Shown piece by piece: positions 1-9,900 of a stretch of DNA of 64,000 bases; position 1 is the stretch's first letter; the number at the start of each line of letters is the position of its first letter. Location of the stretch: assembly GCF_901709675.1 (NCBI RefSeq), contig NC_051089.1, forward strand, positions 4,066,476 to 4,130,475. Reading direction: 5' to 3'. Position numbers and translations under genes: made by a program. This DNA comes from Syngnathus acus (lineage: Eukaryota > Chordata > Actinopteri > Syngnathiformes > Syngnathidae). The notes beneath the pieces were generated by a model. That model saw nothing but the letters and a program-made list of their open reading frames with translations. It had not been told where the DNA came from and did not search any database.

Positions 1-3000
1 AATATTTGCCACGAATATTTTTCAAGTTGAGAATAAAATCAAGCGCCAGTATTCCATTTTAAGCATTTTAAAAAGGAAAGTGGAAAAAAATAAGTGCTGT
101 TGCGACCATGTTGCAGCCCACTCCCCCCAACAGCGCACCTTTAGAGATGATCAAAGTTATTAGTCGTTCTACCATGGCCTCTTCCTAAAATGTCATGGCA
201 TTTAAGAGAGGAGACGTTTCACGCTGCAGCCCAAATGTGAACCTGCAGGTGGCGCTAGAGGTAGAAGTGGGCCAGCCAAAGTCGTTAGGCCGGAGCACGA
301 ATGTCAGTAAAAATGTCACATGAATCAACTTAAAGGTTGACAGATGGTTTCAGTCTGGTGGATGTGACGGCAGTTTCGGACTTGCGTTAATCATTTTTAG
401 GGATTAAGTAGTTTTGAAATTGAAAGTGTTTTCAAATTAGAGCAATTTAAATCGCTGGCAATTCTAAACGGAAAGCAGGGTCACACATTTCTCAGAACCT
501 CTTGTCGCAGTATAAAACTTTGTTTGTGTCGTTTGGTTCATCAGGCCATTCAAAAACTAGGCGAGTTTAAATCTACGTCTTATTCAAGGCCAAATAATCA
601 ACTTGATTATATTTTCTCAGCGCTCTTCAACTAGGCCGTGTGTTTCGACTTGATCTTCACTCTCGTCGTGGGATTCTTGTTGTCTCCCGAGGAAGTGACT
701 GCTGGTACCTCTTCAAAGCGGGGAGCCGCATGACCTTGTTGAGTTTTAATTTGCCCGGGCTCTTTTTTCCTCTCGGCCGTTTGAATTCGACCTTGCGACG
801 CCGCGAGCGTAAATTGATTCAGCATGAAAAGTTTGATCCTCCGTTTTTAAGACACCAGAGGGGAACCCCGTTCAGAAGCTTTTTTTGCTGATTCATGGTT
901 GGGGGAAAGGATTTTCGTCTCAATGAAGTCGTCAGCTCTTATGAAATCTCACAAAATAGGTCCGGAACATATTGGTAAAAAAAAAATAAAAAAGCATAGG
1001 AATTATTCTAAAATAGATTTTCATTTACGGGTGGGTGAAAAAACTGTCATGGACAGCCTATTAAAAAAAAACTTGAAATGCCAACACTAGTATTTCTTAA
1101 AAAGCACCTTGAACGTGTGAAGTCTATATTTTCGAGACGCATCTTTTATTTTATGAGGTTAGCGTGAGTTATAGTGTGTTTAAGGCGACGTGGCAACAAT
1201 ATCACGGCGTCAATGTTCTTCACACTGGTTTCTCATGTGCATGCATCAAAACCATCAGAGCTGTGAGGTGTGGAAATAGAAGCTTGATATTTGATGTGGC
1301 GGAAAAGGGCATCCAGGAGGGAGAAAGGGCACCTGTGCATCCCCGTAGCATACACAAGTATACGCTGTATACATTCCATTTAGGCATATTAGATCACGAG
1401 GATGAAAATAACGGATAATAACAAAAACAAACTTACAAAAAGAAAGAACTAAAAGGAAAAATCAAAATTCGGATTAATATGAAACATGTTAGCAAAGATG
1501 TTAGCAATACCGACAAATAGTCATTATTTGTATTTTATTTAATGAATGGATGGTTTCATAATTATTCTGTATTATTATTCTGTCTTCTTATTTAAAAACA
1601 TTTCTTGAGTTAATGGAGAAGGTTTTAGATTGAACATTTGACGCCACAGCATGAGCTAGCTGGATTAGCCGTCGGCGGTAGTTTAAAGCTGGGAGGGTTT
1701 TGTCGCCGTGGTTACGGACTGTCGCCCACCTGTTGGGCAATCTCAGCAGCAAAAAATGAAAATGATGGAGTGATGATTACGCCGTCGCTCAGTTTCCCTC
1801 GCATTAAGTACACCTGCGCTAATGCAATCTCACTTTTAGAAAAACTTGTACTTTTCTCACTCTGTTTGTCTTTGCCATCCGGATGCTTTTGTTTGCTTTC
1901 CTTCATTCCAAACTTTAGAGGAGTATTGATTTTGTATCCTAACGCTAATCCGCATCAATGCCGCTTCCTCCATGCTCGCTCGCCGACCCGCCGAAAGGTC
2001 AGCGTTGGCATTGTTTGTACAGAAGCAGACGAGTTCGCGGAGGCTGGCGTGTTGATGTGACAGATGGCGCTCGCACCCGATGAGTCAGACGTGCAGTTTA
2101 GAGCATCAGAGGGACTTTGGGCTCAAAGTATCCCTTCCATTGCAGTCCAACTCCAAACACTCTTTTGTGTTGTGTTTGGGGCCAGATGCAAACAGAGCAC
2201 AAGTACCTGACTGTACAAATCAATATTTGTTGTTGGGGAAAGCACTTTTGTTTACTTTTCAATCCCACCCTCTGTGCTCTGCTGCACAGCACAGTTTAAA
2301 CTGTTTTTTTTTTTTTTTTCCCTGAGTCGCTTTATTCCCCAGTGATGCTTTTTTTTTTTAAACTTGGTCTGTGTTGCTTTGAAATACTGTTTAAGTGCTT
2401 CATATTTTTGTGCTGGACTTGTAAATGGCTTAATGTTGAGATGTTGGAGGGTACATAAATGCAGTCGTTGCAAACACACTGAGCTCATTATGAAACTCTG
2501 AGAACTTTCTTTCCCTGCACTTAAAGTCGATTGCACCATGCCGGCGTCTGTCTCTATCTGTGATGTGCGGGGAAAAATGTCTGGACTTAAATATACATTG
2601 ATTTTCTATTTTCTAGTCTATTGATTTTCTAGCATTCATATTTTAGATTATGATTAGAGATACAGTTGCTAACTCAACAGTGAGAAGATTTTACCTGGCA
2701 CATGAATGCACCTTTTTTTTCGTATTTGGACTGTCTTGTTATGGATTCAATTTTCAGTTTCGCACCACTACTATGGCAAAGGAAGATGTTTTGCATTTAA
2801 AATTGAAAGTTTGGAAAATATTTGTGACTCGTGTTAATGACATAACATTGCGTTCAGGTCGACACACGGGTCATCGGCGCTTAAAATTACACGCGTCTGC
2901 CATTTTGCACTCTGTCACCTAGGTGTGATCTTCCGGGGTTAATTGCGTACTGATTGAAGATATCAGCATGGGAAGAATCGGCGTTTAATTAAATTATAAT

Positions 3001-3083
3001 CTCATTGATGCTGTTTGGTGGCGCAACTTTATGCGGGGCACTTGATGACATCATCATAAAGTATATGATGCTAACTTGTGATG
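1..3083. other. upstream non-coding sequence
   Basis: No exon, RNA gene or recognisable transposon could be supported here. The stretch is AT-rich with short homopolymers, for example a T-run near 2302-2319. The only specific signal I can point to is the CTCF-like motif listed separately. If the exon at 5156 is the first coding exon of its gene, an untranslated first exon and promoter could lie here or further left, but I cannot locate them. Confidence 0.6.
242..255 (+). promoter_or_regulatory. CTCF-like binding motif
   Basis: The 14-mer CCTGCAGGTGGCGC fits the vertebrate CTCF core consensus CCASYAGRKGGCRS with one mismatch, T for A at position 3. It is followed by TAGAGG. A motif of this length can arise by chance in 64 kb when mismatches are allowed, so this is a candidate only. 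It lies about 4.9 kb upstream of the sulfotransferase-like exon. Confidence 0.35.
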
Positions 3084-3421
3084 AGATTGATGATTCAACC
3101 CTCGGGGTTCAGTGAGTCAATCTCAGGGGTTCAAACACACCCGATTTATCGTGTAAATTCACGACGATTCATATCTGAACTGCGCTTGCAAAGGTGGCAG
3201 CAGACTGATTTGCAGATCATTTGTTGTGCGTTCATGCATTGTGTTAGTTTTGTTGTTTGAACAAGGTGACGTTCATGCACGGCTCATTTTGTGCACCAGT
3301 AAAAAACATCTATGACTTGAATTTAAAAAAAATAATTGTATTTTTCACTAAAGAGGGGTTCGGGGAATGCGCATATGAATCTGGTGGAGTTCCGTACCTC
3401 CATAAAGGTCAAGAACCACTG
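3084..3421 (+). mobile_element. hAT-type transposon remnant (3' end)
   Basis: The right end reads 'aaggtcaagaaccactg', the classic end of a hAT terminal inverted repeat (reverse complement CAGTGGTTCTTGACC). The body, including 'tgaatgcgcatatgaa'-like and 'gaggggttcgg' segments, resembles the 3' part of a hAT family I recognise from fish genomes. No matching left inverted repeat is visible, so this looks 5'-truncated and the left boundary is approximate. No intact reading frame is present. Confidence 0.55.
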
Positions 3422-3812
3422 GCCTAGTGTAATAAAGTAATTGAGCAATGTTTCCTTGCATTTAAAAAAAAAAAAATGGAAATATTCGTTGACCAGAGAA
3501 TTTCGAAACGGTTAGCAAATGATGTTCGACCTGAGATACCTTGAGGCTAAACTTATTAGATTTCCAGAACCATCCTAAAGAATCACGACGATGTTTTTTA
3601 TAGCTTAAAAAGTGTCAGGCTCGGCCTTTGATCACTTTGACAACGGCAGCAGCGACTCACCGTCACCGTTGGAGTCACATCAACGACGCTTTGAACACCA
3701 GCCTGCGTCCCGCTCGTCCTATTCACGAGAATGTCGTCATTAATTAATAAAAGCATGCCTGAAGTTGCTTTCATCTCTTTTATTAGACTGGCGTCATTGC
3801 TTGGAATGGAAG

Positions 3813-4135
3813 TACAGTCAAACCTCGGTTTGCGAACGTCCCGGTTCTCGAACAAATCGGAATTCGAACGAGAAATTCGAGATTTTTTTGCTTCGGATGT
3901 CGAACAAAATTCGGAGGTCGAACCTCGGGAGATGAGCCGAAAGGACTCGAGACCGCGCGGATGCCGACTGACTCCGTTGTTATTGTGTTTTTGTTACTTT
4001 GAGCGAAAAGTCTTGGAACGGATTAAATTTGTTTCCATTATTTGTAATGGGAAAAATAGATTCGGAATTCGACCGATTCACTTTTTGAACCGCCTTCTGG
4101 AACGGATTGTGGTCGAAAACCGAGATTTTCATAGT
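3813..4135. mobile_element. MITE, 'AAACCTCGGTTTGCGAACG' family
   Basis: The left end TACAGTCAAACCTCGGT is the degenerate inverse of the right end ACCGAGATTTTCATAGT. Inside are several 'tcgaacaaa/ttcgaac' motifs typical of a very abundant fish non-autonomous DNA element with termini like 'acagtcaaacctcggttttcgaac'. The length of about 323 bp and the lack of any transposase fit a MITE. The right terminus has diverged more than the left. Target-site duplication is not clear. A chance open frame runs through the element but only reflects its stop-poor repeats. Confidence 0.65.
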
Positions 4136-5155
4136 TTCGGCCAAGTAAACACTCCAACGTTTTAACAAATGTTATGTTAAGTAAAAGTCTTTATAACTCA
4201 AAAAAAATCTGGGTTTTTTTATGTGTGGTTGGTTTCCCACCTGCAGTTTATATGATTAGCTTTATTATGCTATTCTATGAATGTGTTGGCTTTATAGTTA
4301 AGCTCTGAAAAACGCCGTAGCTGTCACGGCAGACTCATTGCATATTTAAAGTGGGTTTTTTTTCCTGGGTGTTTTTTAGCACAGGATGCTGCGTGACAGT
4401 CGTGTTCTTTACACGTCACGGAAGCGGTGCACTTGAGTAGTCACGCTTATTTGCATATTCACAGCAGGAAAACAGCCACTGTGTGTACCAACGTCAGTCC
4501 TGCTGGAATAATATTTTGACACCTCTACTTTTACTTCTATAGGGATTCAAGGGGGGAGAGGGGAATAAGCAGCTCAAAATTGTCCCAGTTCACAGATTAT
4601 TGCTCACAAATTAAATAGACTAAAAGGTTGTTATTATGCCAGTTTGGACAAATATGCCAGTTGGAGCGGAGAGAACCTGCTCAGAGGGGGTAAAATATTT
4701 TCCCCGAGCATAAGTGGTTGTTTGCTCAAATTGCACTGCACCTGCAAGACATTTACGGCAACAACCAAAAAAACAAAAAGGGCACTCAAGCACGCACACG
4801 GTGTGTATAATCAACTGATGGCTAAAACACAAGGCAAATTGTGTGCTAACAGAATTAATGCCTTCATGGAGAACGACAACCATACAAGTTGCTTGTGAGG
4901 CTGTGCATTTGTGTTTGCAACGGATTGGCTCATTTTAGCAAGACATGCTAATGTGATCAGATGTTTTGATGGGAGGGTGTCAAAAGACTCCTCAGGAACT
5001 TTTTAAAGTTAAAAAAATCATCATGTCCACTTTTCCTTTCAGAATTGAAAGATTTGATTATGTTGACGAGTTTTTGACCAATTTTTGAAGTGAAATAATT
5101 TGAAATAATTCTTTGTTTAGCTAATTCTGCTCTTTTTTTGCCCCCCTCCCTCAAG
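4136..5155. other. non-coding sequence before the coding exon
   Basis: No repeat family or exon is recognised. The last 40 bases form a 3' splice site: a possible branch region around 'gctaattctg', a pyrimidine tract of T and C at about 5130-5151, and an AG at 5154-5155. This implies an upstream, probably untranslated, exon. Confidence 0.55.
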
Positions 5156-5159
5156 AATC

Positions 5160-5316
5160 ATGGTGGGAAAGATGGGGAGGATGTCACTGGACTCCCAGTG
5201 TGGACGGAGGAGGAAGCTGAGCTGCTTGTTCTTGTTCCTCCTGCTTTTCACTGTAGGAGGACTGCTTCTTTTCCTCCAGCATCTCGACAAATCGGAGACG
5301 GCGCCCCAACATTCTG
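5160..5316 (+). CDS. first coding exon of a GalNAc-4-O-sulfotransferase (CHST8-like)
   Basis: The exon follows a strong acceptor (AG at 5154-5155) and ends at a GTGAGT donor starting at 5317. The ATG at 5160 has A at -3 and G at +4. It encodes 52 codons plus one base (phase 1). Residues 16-19 are RRRK; residues 20-39 form one hydrophobic segment (LSCLFLFLLLFTVGGLLLFL), followed by a polar stem beginning QHLDKSETAPQHS. That is the layout of a type II Golgi signal anchor. Compared from memory with human CHST8, it shares the spacing of an 'L-C-F...GLLLF' anchor and a 'TELAPQ'-like stem start; CHST9 fits less well. CHST8 moves sulfate from PAPS to the 4-hydroxyl of terminal GalNAc on glycoprotein N-glycans, including pituitary hormones. 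The catalytic part, with its PAPS-binding motifs, is not in the window. Other Golgi type II enzymes cannot be excluded. ATGs at codons 5 and 8 are alternative starts. Confidence 0.6.
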
Positions 5317-5596
5317 GTGAGTTTACCCTCACTCAATGAAAAAAACAAAAAATACTGAAGAACTGGTGACTGTTTCGCTTCCATGACAACGAAACCTCAA
5401 GCATTGGGTCATTCAAACTTTTCCCCGAGCAGATAAATAACTTTGTCGAAAAAAAAAGAATATTATTAATTCCCAAAACACAAACATGACTAAATGCATA
5501 TATAATGGGATTATTTCTCAGTAGAGAATGATAAAAAATGTGAAGAACAACAAAATAATTTTCTCAAATAATCTAGAAATGATGTCAAAGTTGTCC

Positions 5597-5604
5597 ATTT
5601 AAAT
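5597..5604. repeat. 8-bp target-site duplication, copy 1 (ATTTAAAT)
   Basis: The palindromic 8-mer directly precedes CAGTGGTTCCC at the left end of the hAT element. The identical 8-mer directly follows its right end at 6437-6444. Eight-base duplications are characteristic of hAT transposition. Confidence 0.75.
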
Positions 5605-5930
5605 CAGTGGTTCCCAAAGTGGGCGGTACCGCCCCCCTGGGGGCGGTGGAAGGATCTGGGGGGGCGGTGAGGAAGAAAGGGGCGGTAGGGGGGCGGTAGG
5701 GGGGCGGCAGTCGATTTGTACACAACACGCCGCTCTGGCCCAGTCAGATCCGACAGCATAGACTACAAAAGCAAAAGCTCAGGTTTGTAATTTCAAGCTT
5801 GTAATGTTCAGAATTTTATCTTATAATAAAAACCGCATTCTGGCGGTCAACATCATCTTGAGTTCAAGTCAACATGAAATTGGGGACTCGCCAGAACGCG
5901 CCGTGTTGTGTTGTGTTGAGCTGGTTAGGG

Positions 5931-6358
5931 CAGTGGTCCCCAACCACCGGGCCGCGGACCGGTACCGGTCCGTGGGTCACTTGGTACCGGGCCGCCAAGC
6001 CGCACAGAATTTTTTTTTATCGACGATCAATTAATTCAGGTCAAGACACTCGTCCCGGTCACGTGACATGTTTCCCCAGTCGAGCCCGCAAAGCTAATAT
6101 GTGGCGACAGGCTAACTAACCAGGCAGTGAAGCATTCAAAACTGCTTCAACACATGGAGACCAAGCATCCTGCAATAAAAGACAAACCTTAAATCACTTC
6201 GGGTGTCATTGTCTCCGATTACGTCTAGATGGGACCGGCTCGTTTCTGAGAAACAAACTCAGTGCTCCCACTAATTCAACGTAATGGTAATGATATTATA
6301 AATGTATTATTTATTTATTTATATAAATGTATTATTTATTTATATAAATGCCGGTCCT
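5931..6358 (+). mobile_element. nested hAT element, 3' end missing
   Basis: The sequence starts CAGTGGTCCCCAACC, followed by repeated 'ggaccggtaccggtcc' blocks typical of another fish hAT family with a ZBED-type transposase. It sits inside the 5605-6436 element. A relic of its transposase BED finger follows at about 6091-6192. After a block of ATTT-type repeats the sequence reaches 'ccggtcc' and then returns to the G-rich host element, without the expected right inverted repeat. The right end has therefore been lost, and the end coordinate is approximate. Internal deletion has removed most of the coding region. Confidence 0.6.
6091..6192 (+). pseudogene. hAT transposase BED zinc-finger remnant
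   Basis: One frame reads KLICGDRLTNQAVKH, then SKLLQHMETKHPAIKDKP, then a TAA stop. The pattern Cys...SKLLxHMETKHP is the second half of a BED-type zinc finger as found at the N-terminus of hAT transposases and ZBED-related proteins; H and H of the finger are kept. The first Cys of the expected CxxC appears replaced, and the reading frame stops where the dimerisation and catalytic region should begin. It is a decayed relic within the nested element, not a host gene. Confidence 0.6.
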
Positions 6359-6436
6359 TTGGGGGGGGGGGGGGGCGCTAGGAATTCACTGGGGAGCCAA
6401 AGGGGGCGCCAGCCTGCAAAAGTTTGGGAACCACTG

Positions 6437-6444
6437 ATTTAAAT
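6437..6444. repeat. 8-bp target-site duplication, copy 2 (ATTTAAAT)
   Basis: This copy is shared between two elements. It is the right duplication of the 5605-6436 hAT and sits immediately left of the next hAT-like sequence. Confidence 0.7.
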
Positions 6445-6660
6445 CATAGGTGTCAAACCCAAGGCCCGGGGGGCAGATACGGCCCGTCATGTCATGTTAT
6501 GCGGCCCGCAAAGACAAATTTTGCACCGACTGATTTCAAAACTAGTTATTCATCAGTTTGTTTTGTAGTCTATAATGTATATAGAAGACGTTGACAATCA
6601 TAACGGCCATCCGAGAGAAACTATGGCTACGATGTGTCCCGCGACAAAAACGAGTTTGGC
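6445..6660. mobile_element. short hAT-like MITE ('GGTGTCAAAC' family)
   Basis: The left end CATAGGTGTCAAAC is followed by 'aaggcccggggggcag...acggcccg', a well-known motif of a short fish hAT-type repeat. The right end 'cgagtttggc' is the partial inverse of the left end (GTTTGACACC expected). The 8-mer ATTTAAAT lies on both sides, although the last few bases of the right terminus appear missing or mutated. At 216 bp with no coding capacity it is non-autonomous. Confidence 0.6.
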
Positions 6661-6668
6661 ATTTAAAT
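6661..6668. repeat. third ATTTAAAT copy
   Basis: Third identical 8-mer, directly after the eroded right end of the 6445-6660 element. It is consistent with that element's own target-site duplication, but an 8-bp AT palindrome could also match by chance in AT-rich DNA. Confidence 0.45.
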
Positions 6669-7492
6669 GAATGCACACAGATACAAAAACACTTGGCACA
6701 GTAAAATCATGCCCATACATAACATGGATCATAAATACTGGGACGGAGCCATGCATTTAATTAGCAGGTCATACAATACACACACGCATGTTTGTATAGT
6801 CACTTGTTATTTTCCGCATGTGGTGTACTCAGCTGTAATATAGTCTACTTGCCAAATCCGTCGCTTTTTAGTGTTCCCCCCAGGGTGTCTCTGAGGTGAG
6901 GGTTACCATGGCAATGGAGGGAGTTCATACCCGTCGAGCCTTTGTGCTGCCAGGTGCAGCCGGTATTCGGACTTTGAAGCGGCAATGATAGACGGTAGTG
7001 GGATCGTAACTTTAAACACCACCCGCAGCTGTCGTGAAATGCGCTATATAAATAAAGTTGTGTTATTGTATTGTTTGTCCAACGCATTTTGTGTTTCATA
7101 CTCAATGTAGCCCGCACCCTCTGTCCTCCCGTCTCGCATTGATCGGTTTGTTGTCGGCAAAGAAAATTCTGATGAAGTAGCACAACGTGATGCCCGAGCT
7201 CCAAAAAACAGCCACGCCGCATCGAGCGGCACTCGGTCGTGTGTCGACAGCACACCAACACATTACTCGAGCGCTCTGAACGAGAAGCACTCAGTCCAAG
7301 TGGAATCGCCACACCACTAATAAGCTTGTGATTGCCATATTGTTTGAAATGCAGAAAAAAAACGGCTCATTTGTAGGACGTAGACGAACACAGGTTATGT
7401 ATGAGGCCCGCTTGAGCTTTGGAGAGAATGATTGCGTAGAAGAGCGAGGCAGAGGCTATGAGAAATCACTTGTCATGCCAACAGAGTTGCAG
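6669..7492. other. non-coding; possible retroposon tail at 7031-7072
   Basis: No exon is recognised. At about 7035-7060 the sequence 'aatgcgctatataaataaag' followed by a T/G-rich stretch resembles the 3' end of many fish retroposons. I see no tRNA-like head or clear boundaries, so this is only a hint. A short CA-type stretch lies near 6775-6790. Confidence 0.35.
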
Positions 7493-7620
7493 CCATCCAT
7501 TCATTTTCTATGGATGACTTTGAGCCAGAGGCGGAGAACACCCAGTCCTGAGGAACCCATTCAGCAAAGAAAATATTCACATTTACAATCACACCTAGAT
7601 GAAGCGTTTAGACTTGATGA
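7493..7620. repeat. diverged copy of a fish dispersed repeat
   Basis: It begins 'ccatccattcattttctatg' and continues through 'agaggcggagaacaccc' to 'attcacatttacaatcacac' and 'ctagatgaag'. These segments follow, in order, the layout of a common teleost interspersed repeat (start 'tccattttctat', middle 'aggcggggtacaccctg', later 'attcacactcacattcacacc'). It is heavily diverged and shortened. Related fragments occur at 45241-45263 and 49084-49150. Confidence 0.45.
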
Positions 7621-8139
7621 AGCTCAAATGATTATTTTTGGAACCAAAATTTTTGTCTCTTCACACTAACATTTTTTGATAACTTTTTACTCACACCAAG
7701 TATCATGTTGCTCAGTGAAACTACCTTTAGAAAGAAAAAAAAAGGTGCTACACAGGCAAATTTAGGTTCTGTGAGTCACTTTATGCAACTTTTGATTGTT
7801 GGACAATGCTGGAAAGTGTAAAGTCAGCTTTCTTTGCACGCCTACTGCAGGGGATTTTATTTTGGTCATTCCTTCCAGTATACGTTTTGACTGTGTAAAG
7901 TGTGTGACCAAATAATAGCTACAGGAAAACGACAGCTTGTTCAGATATATGCACTTTTTATGTAGACCTTTTTACAATGATGACAAAATAAGTGTCAACC
8001 TATTTTGTTTTGCTGACAGGAGAGTATAGAAAATACTTCTCTGCCATTTATCTCTCCAGGAACCTCATGTATAAAGAGTTTTGAAAATAGTATTTTTTTG
8101 TAAGCGTTTTTACACGACCTAGATGCTGACGAGATTTCT
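7621..8139. other. non-coding sequence
   Basis: AT-rich single-copy-looking DNA. I see no exon, repeat family or regulatory site I can support. Confidence 0.5.
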
Positions 8140-9150
8140 TTTCTGCCCCCAAAAAGTGACTAAAACATCTTTGTTTCGGCTCGCAAAAAGTGAGTAAAAC
8201 ATGAGTTAAACTTTGTTTGCACTCCCAATAAGTGACAAAAACAGCAAAGTAAAAGAACTTGCTGTAGCTAAACGTTGTTAATTAGATAATTGGTCCAGAT
8301 TTGTTGTTTGTCACCATGTGAAGACCAGTTAGCATCACTCCTAATCTTTTCACCACACACTCATTTTTGCAGCGTTGGCATATCCTTTCATCTGCTCTTG
8401 CTTGACCATTGAAAGTAAGTCGTCTGAATCATTCATGAGAGCTTCGACGGCTCCACGGTATAGAGAGGAAGTCCGCACTCTCTGAAGCGTGATGCGCCAA
8501 CTTTCGCCCGAAGCCATCGCCATGTCGCTCGGCGCCCTGAATCAAATAGAGCCGAGTTGAAATACATAGGGTGTCAAGCTTTTATCTGCTCCTCACAAAC
8601 GACCTCCTCATCATCGTCCACCTCTTCATCTGTCCTCTGCGAAAGAGCATTGGTTAACTCACGCTTCCCCGAGACCTACCTGGCCCATTTTTCAATAGTT
8701 GAAGGAACGATTCAGTAATGAACTGCCTTTTTACACAGTTAGGTCCAGAATTAAAAATGTAAAACATTGATGGAAACGTGCCTGTTTGTTCATGTTCCCA
8801 ATAAGCTAGGTGGCTAATCTTTATGTTCCAAGTGTTAGTCAAATGTAGCTTTGGTTCGTTTACGTTCCAGACAAGTGAAGAAACGAAACAAAAGTTTTGT
8901 TTACAGCTGCGAGAAGTGAGTATAATGTTAGCTATAAGCTTGCTAATCGCAATAAGAAGTGCCATCGTGGGTTATCCAGTGTGTGAAACATCTTGTTTCA
9001 TTCTTGAATTGTGAGTAAAACACAGCTAAGGTTTGTACACAAATGAATACAACTGAGCTAAGCTTTGCTACATTGTGAATAAAACAGCAAAAATGTGTTT
9101 ACCGTCCCAAAATACGTATAAGCAAAATGTAGCTAGCTAGCTTTGTTTAT
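8140..9150. repeat. decayed minisatellite, left block
   Basis: Degenerate copies of a unit about 45 bp long recur, roughly 'aagtgagtaaaacatagct' followed by 'aaactttgtttacactccca' and 'ataag'. Clear copies lie at about 8150-8290, 8825-8960 and 9005-9150. Between 8300 and 8820 the unit cannot be followed. The same unit resumes at 9901-9995 beyond a LINE insertion, so the tract predates that insertion. Copies differ at many positions, so this is old. Confidence 0.45.
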
Positions 9151-9900
9151 GTCAAGTCAAAGTCAAAGTCAAAGTCAGCTTTATTGTCAATCCCTTCATA
9201 TGTCAAGACACATAAAGAAACCGAAATTCCGTTTCCTCCATCCCACGGTGACGAGACATACAAGTAGGCGACACAAAACAAAAACAAGAAGGCACAAACC
9301 ATAAATAATAAATAATAAATAAAATAAAATGAGCGATGAATAAATAACAGACCAATAACCCATTAAATAAGAGGGGCAAAACCGAGCCAGTGTGCATACA
9401 GCAAGAACAGGATGCTACGCTGAAAGGGGGAGCGAGTTCAGGATCCTAACAGCCTGGAGTACGAAGCTGTTGGAAAGTCTGGTGGTGCGGGAGCGCAGGC
9501 TCCTGTACCGCCTCCCAGAGGGCAGAAGTTCAAACAAAGAGTGAGCGGGGTGACTCACATCACTCACAATCTTGGACGCCTTGCGGGTGAGATGGGAGGT
9601 GTAAATGTCCTTCAAGGAGGGGAGAGAGGCACCAATAGTCTTACTAGCCGTTTTCACTATGCGCTGCAGGGCCTTCAAGTCGTGGTCAGTGCAGCTGCCA
9701 CCCCAGACAGCAATACAGCTGGAGAGGACGCTCTCAATGGTGCCGCGGTAAAAAGTAGTCATGACGGCCGGAGGAGCCCCCGCTCGCCTGAGTTTCCGAA
9801 GGAAGTACAGGCGGCGCTGGGCCTTCTTCGCCAGCGACGCGGTGTTGGTGGACCAGGAGAGATCCTCACTGATGTGCACCCCCAGTGTCCTTGATGCGAG
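9151..9900 (-). mobile_element. L2-like LINE, 5'-truncated
   Basis: The element is read on the minus strand. Its 3' end is a tail of repeated 'agtcaa' hexamers at 9151-9177 after 'ttgacaataaagctga'. Upstream in element orientation there is a 3' UTR rich in ATAA repeats, then the C-terminal end of the LINE open reading frame (9415-9900). At 9900 homology stops abruptly, typical of 5' truncation during target-primed reverse transcription. A 3'-UTR-only copy of the same family lies at 38265-38490. Confidence 0.8.
9415..9900 (-). pseudogene. C-terminal fragment of LINE reverse-transcriptase protein
   Basis: About 161 codons are open to a TAG at 9415-9417. The reading starts LASRTLGVHISEDLSW and contains AQRRLYFLRKLRRAG, YRGTIESVLSSC and IYTSHLTRKASKI, typical of the region after the reverse-transcriptase domain in fish L2-like LINEs. 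The catalytic motifs (the YADD-type box) would lie upstream and are absent. The frame has no internal stop or frameshift, so this copy is fairly young, but without a promoter or the catalytic domain it cannot be functional. The open frame on the opposite strand at 9541-9894 is its antisense shadow. Confidence 0.8.

Larger units (their letters stand above)
5605..6436. mobile_element. non-autonomous hAT transposon, composite
   Basis: The termini CAGTGGTTCCCAAA and TTTGGGAACCACTG are perfect 14-bp inverted repeats. They are flanked by identical 8-bp ATTTAAAT duplications, which is diagnostic for the hAT superfamily. The left 100 bp are very G-rich and contain tandem 'ggggcggtag' units. A second hAT-like sequence is embedded from 5931. 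The right part includes a G-run at about 6360-6375 and a 'gggggcgcc' segment. No intact transposase is present, so movement would have needed an enzyme supplied in trans. Perfect termini and duplication suggest a fairly recent insertion. It lies in the first 1.2 kb after the sulfotransferase-like exon. Confidence 0.85.

Noticed and set aside
1638-2060. 140-codon open frame on the + strand
   Set aside because: No recognisable domain, no splice or start context, and mixed composition. It is explained as chance.
2061-2074. AGATGGCGC-type CTCF-like core
   Set aside because: The right half of the consensus fits but the left five bases mostly do not.
3731-4165. 144-codon open frame on the + strand
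   Set aside because: It runs through the MITE at 3813-4135; the repeat happens to be stop-poor. It encodes no known protein.
6845-7312. 155-codon open frame on the minus strand
   Set aside because: No domain or homology that I recognise; it overlaps a possible retroposon tail.
9541-9894. 117-codon open frame on the + strand
   Set aside because: Antisense shadow of the LINE coding tail, which has clear family resemblance on the other strand.
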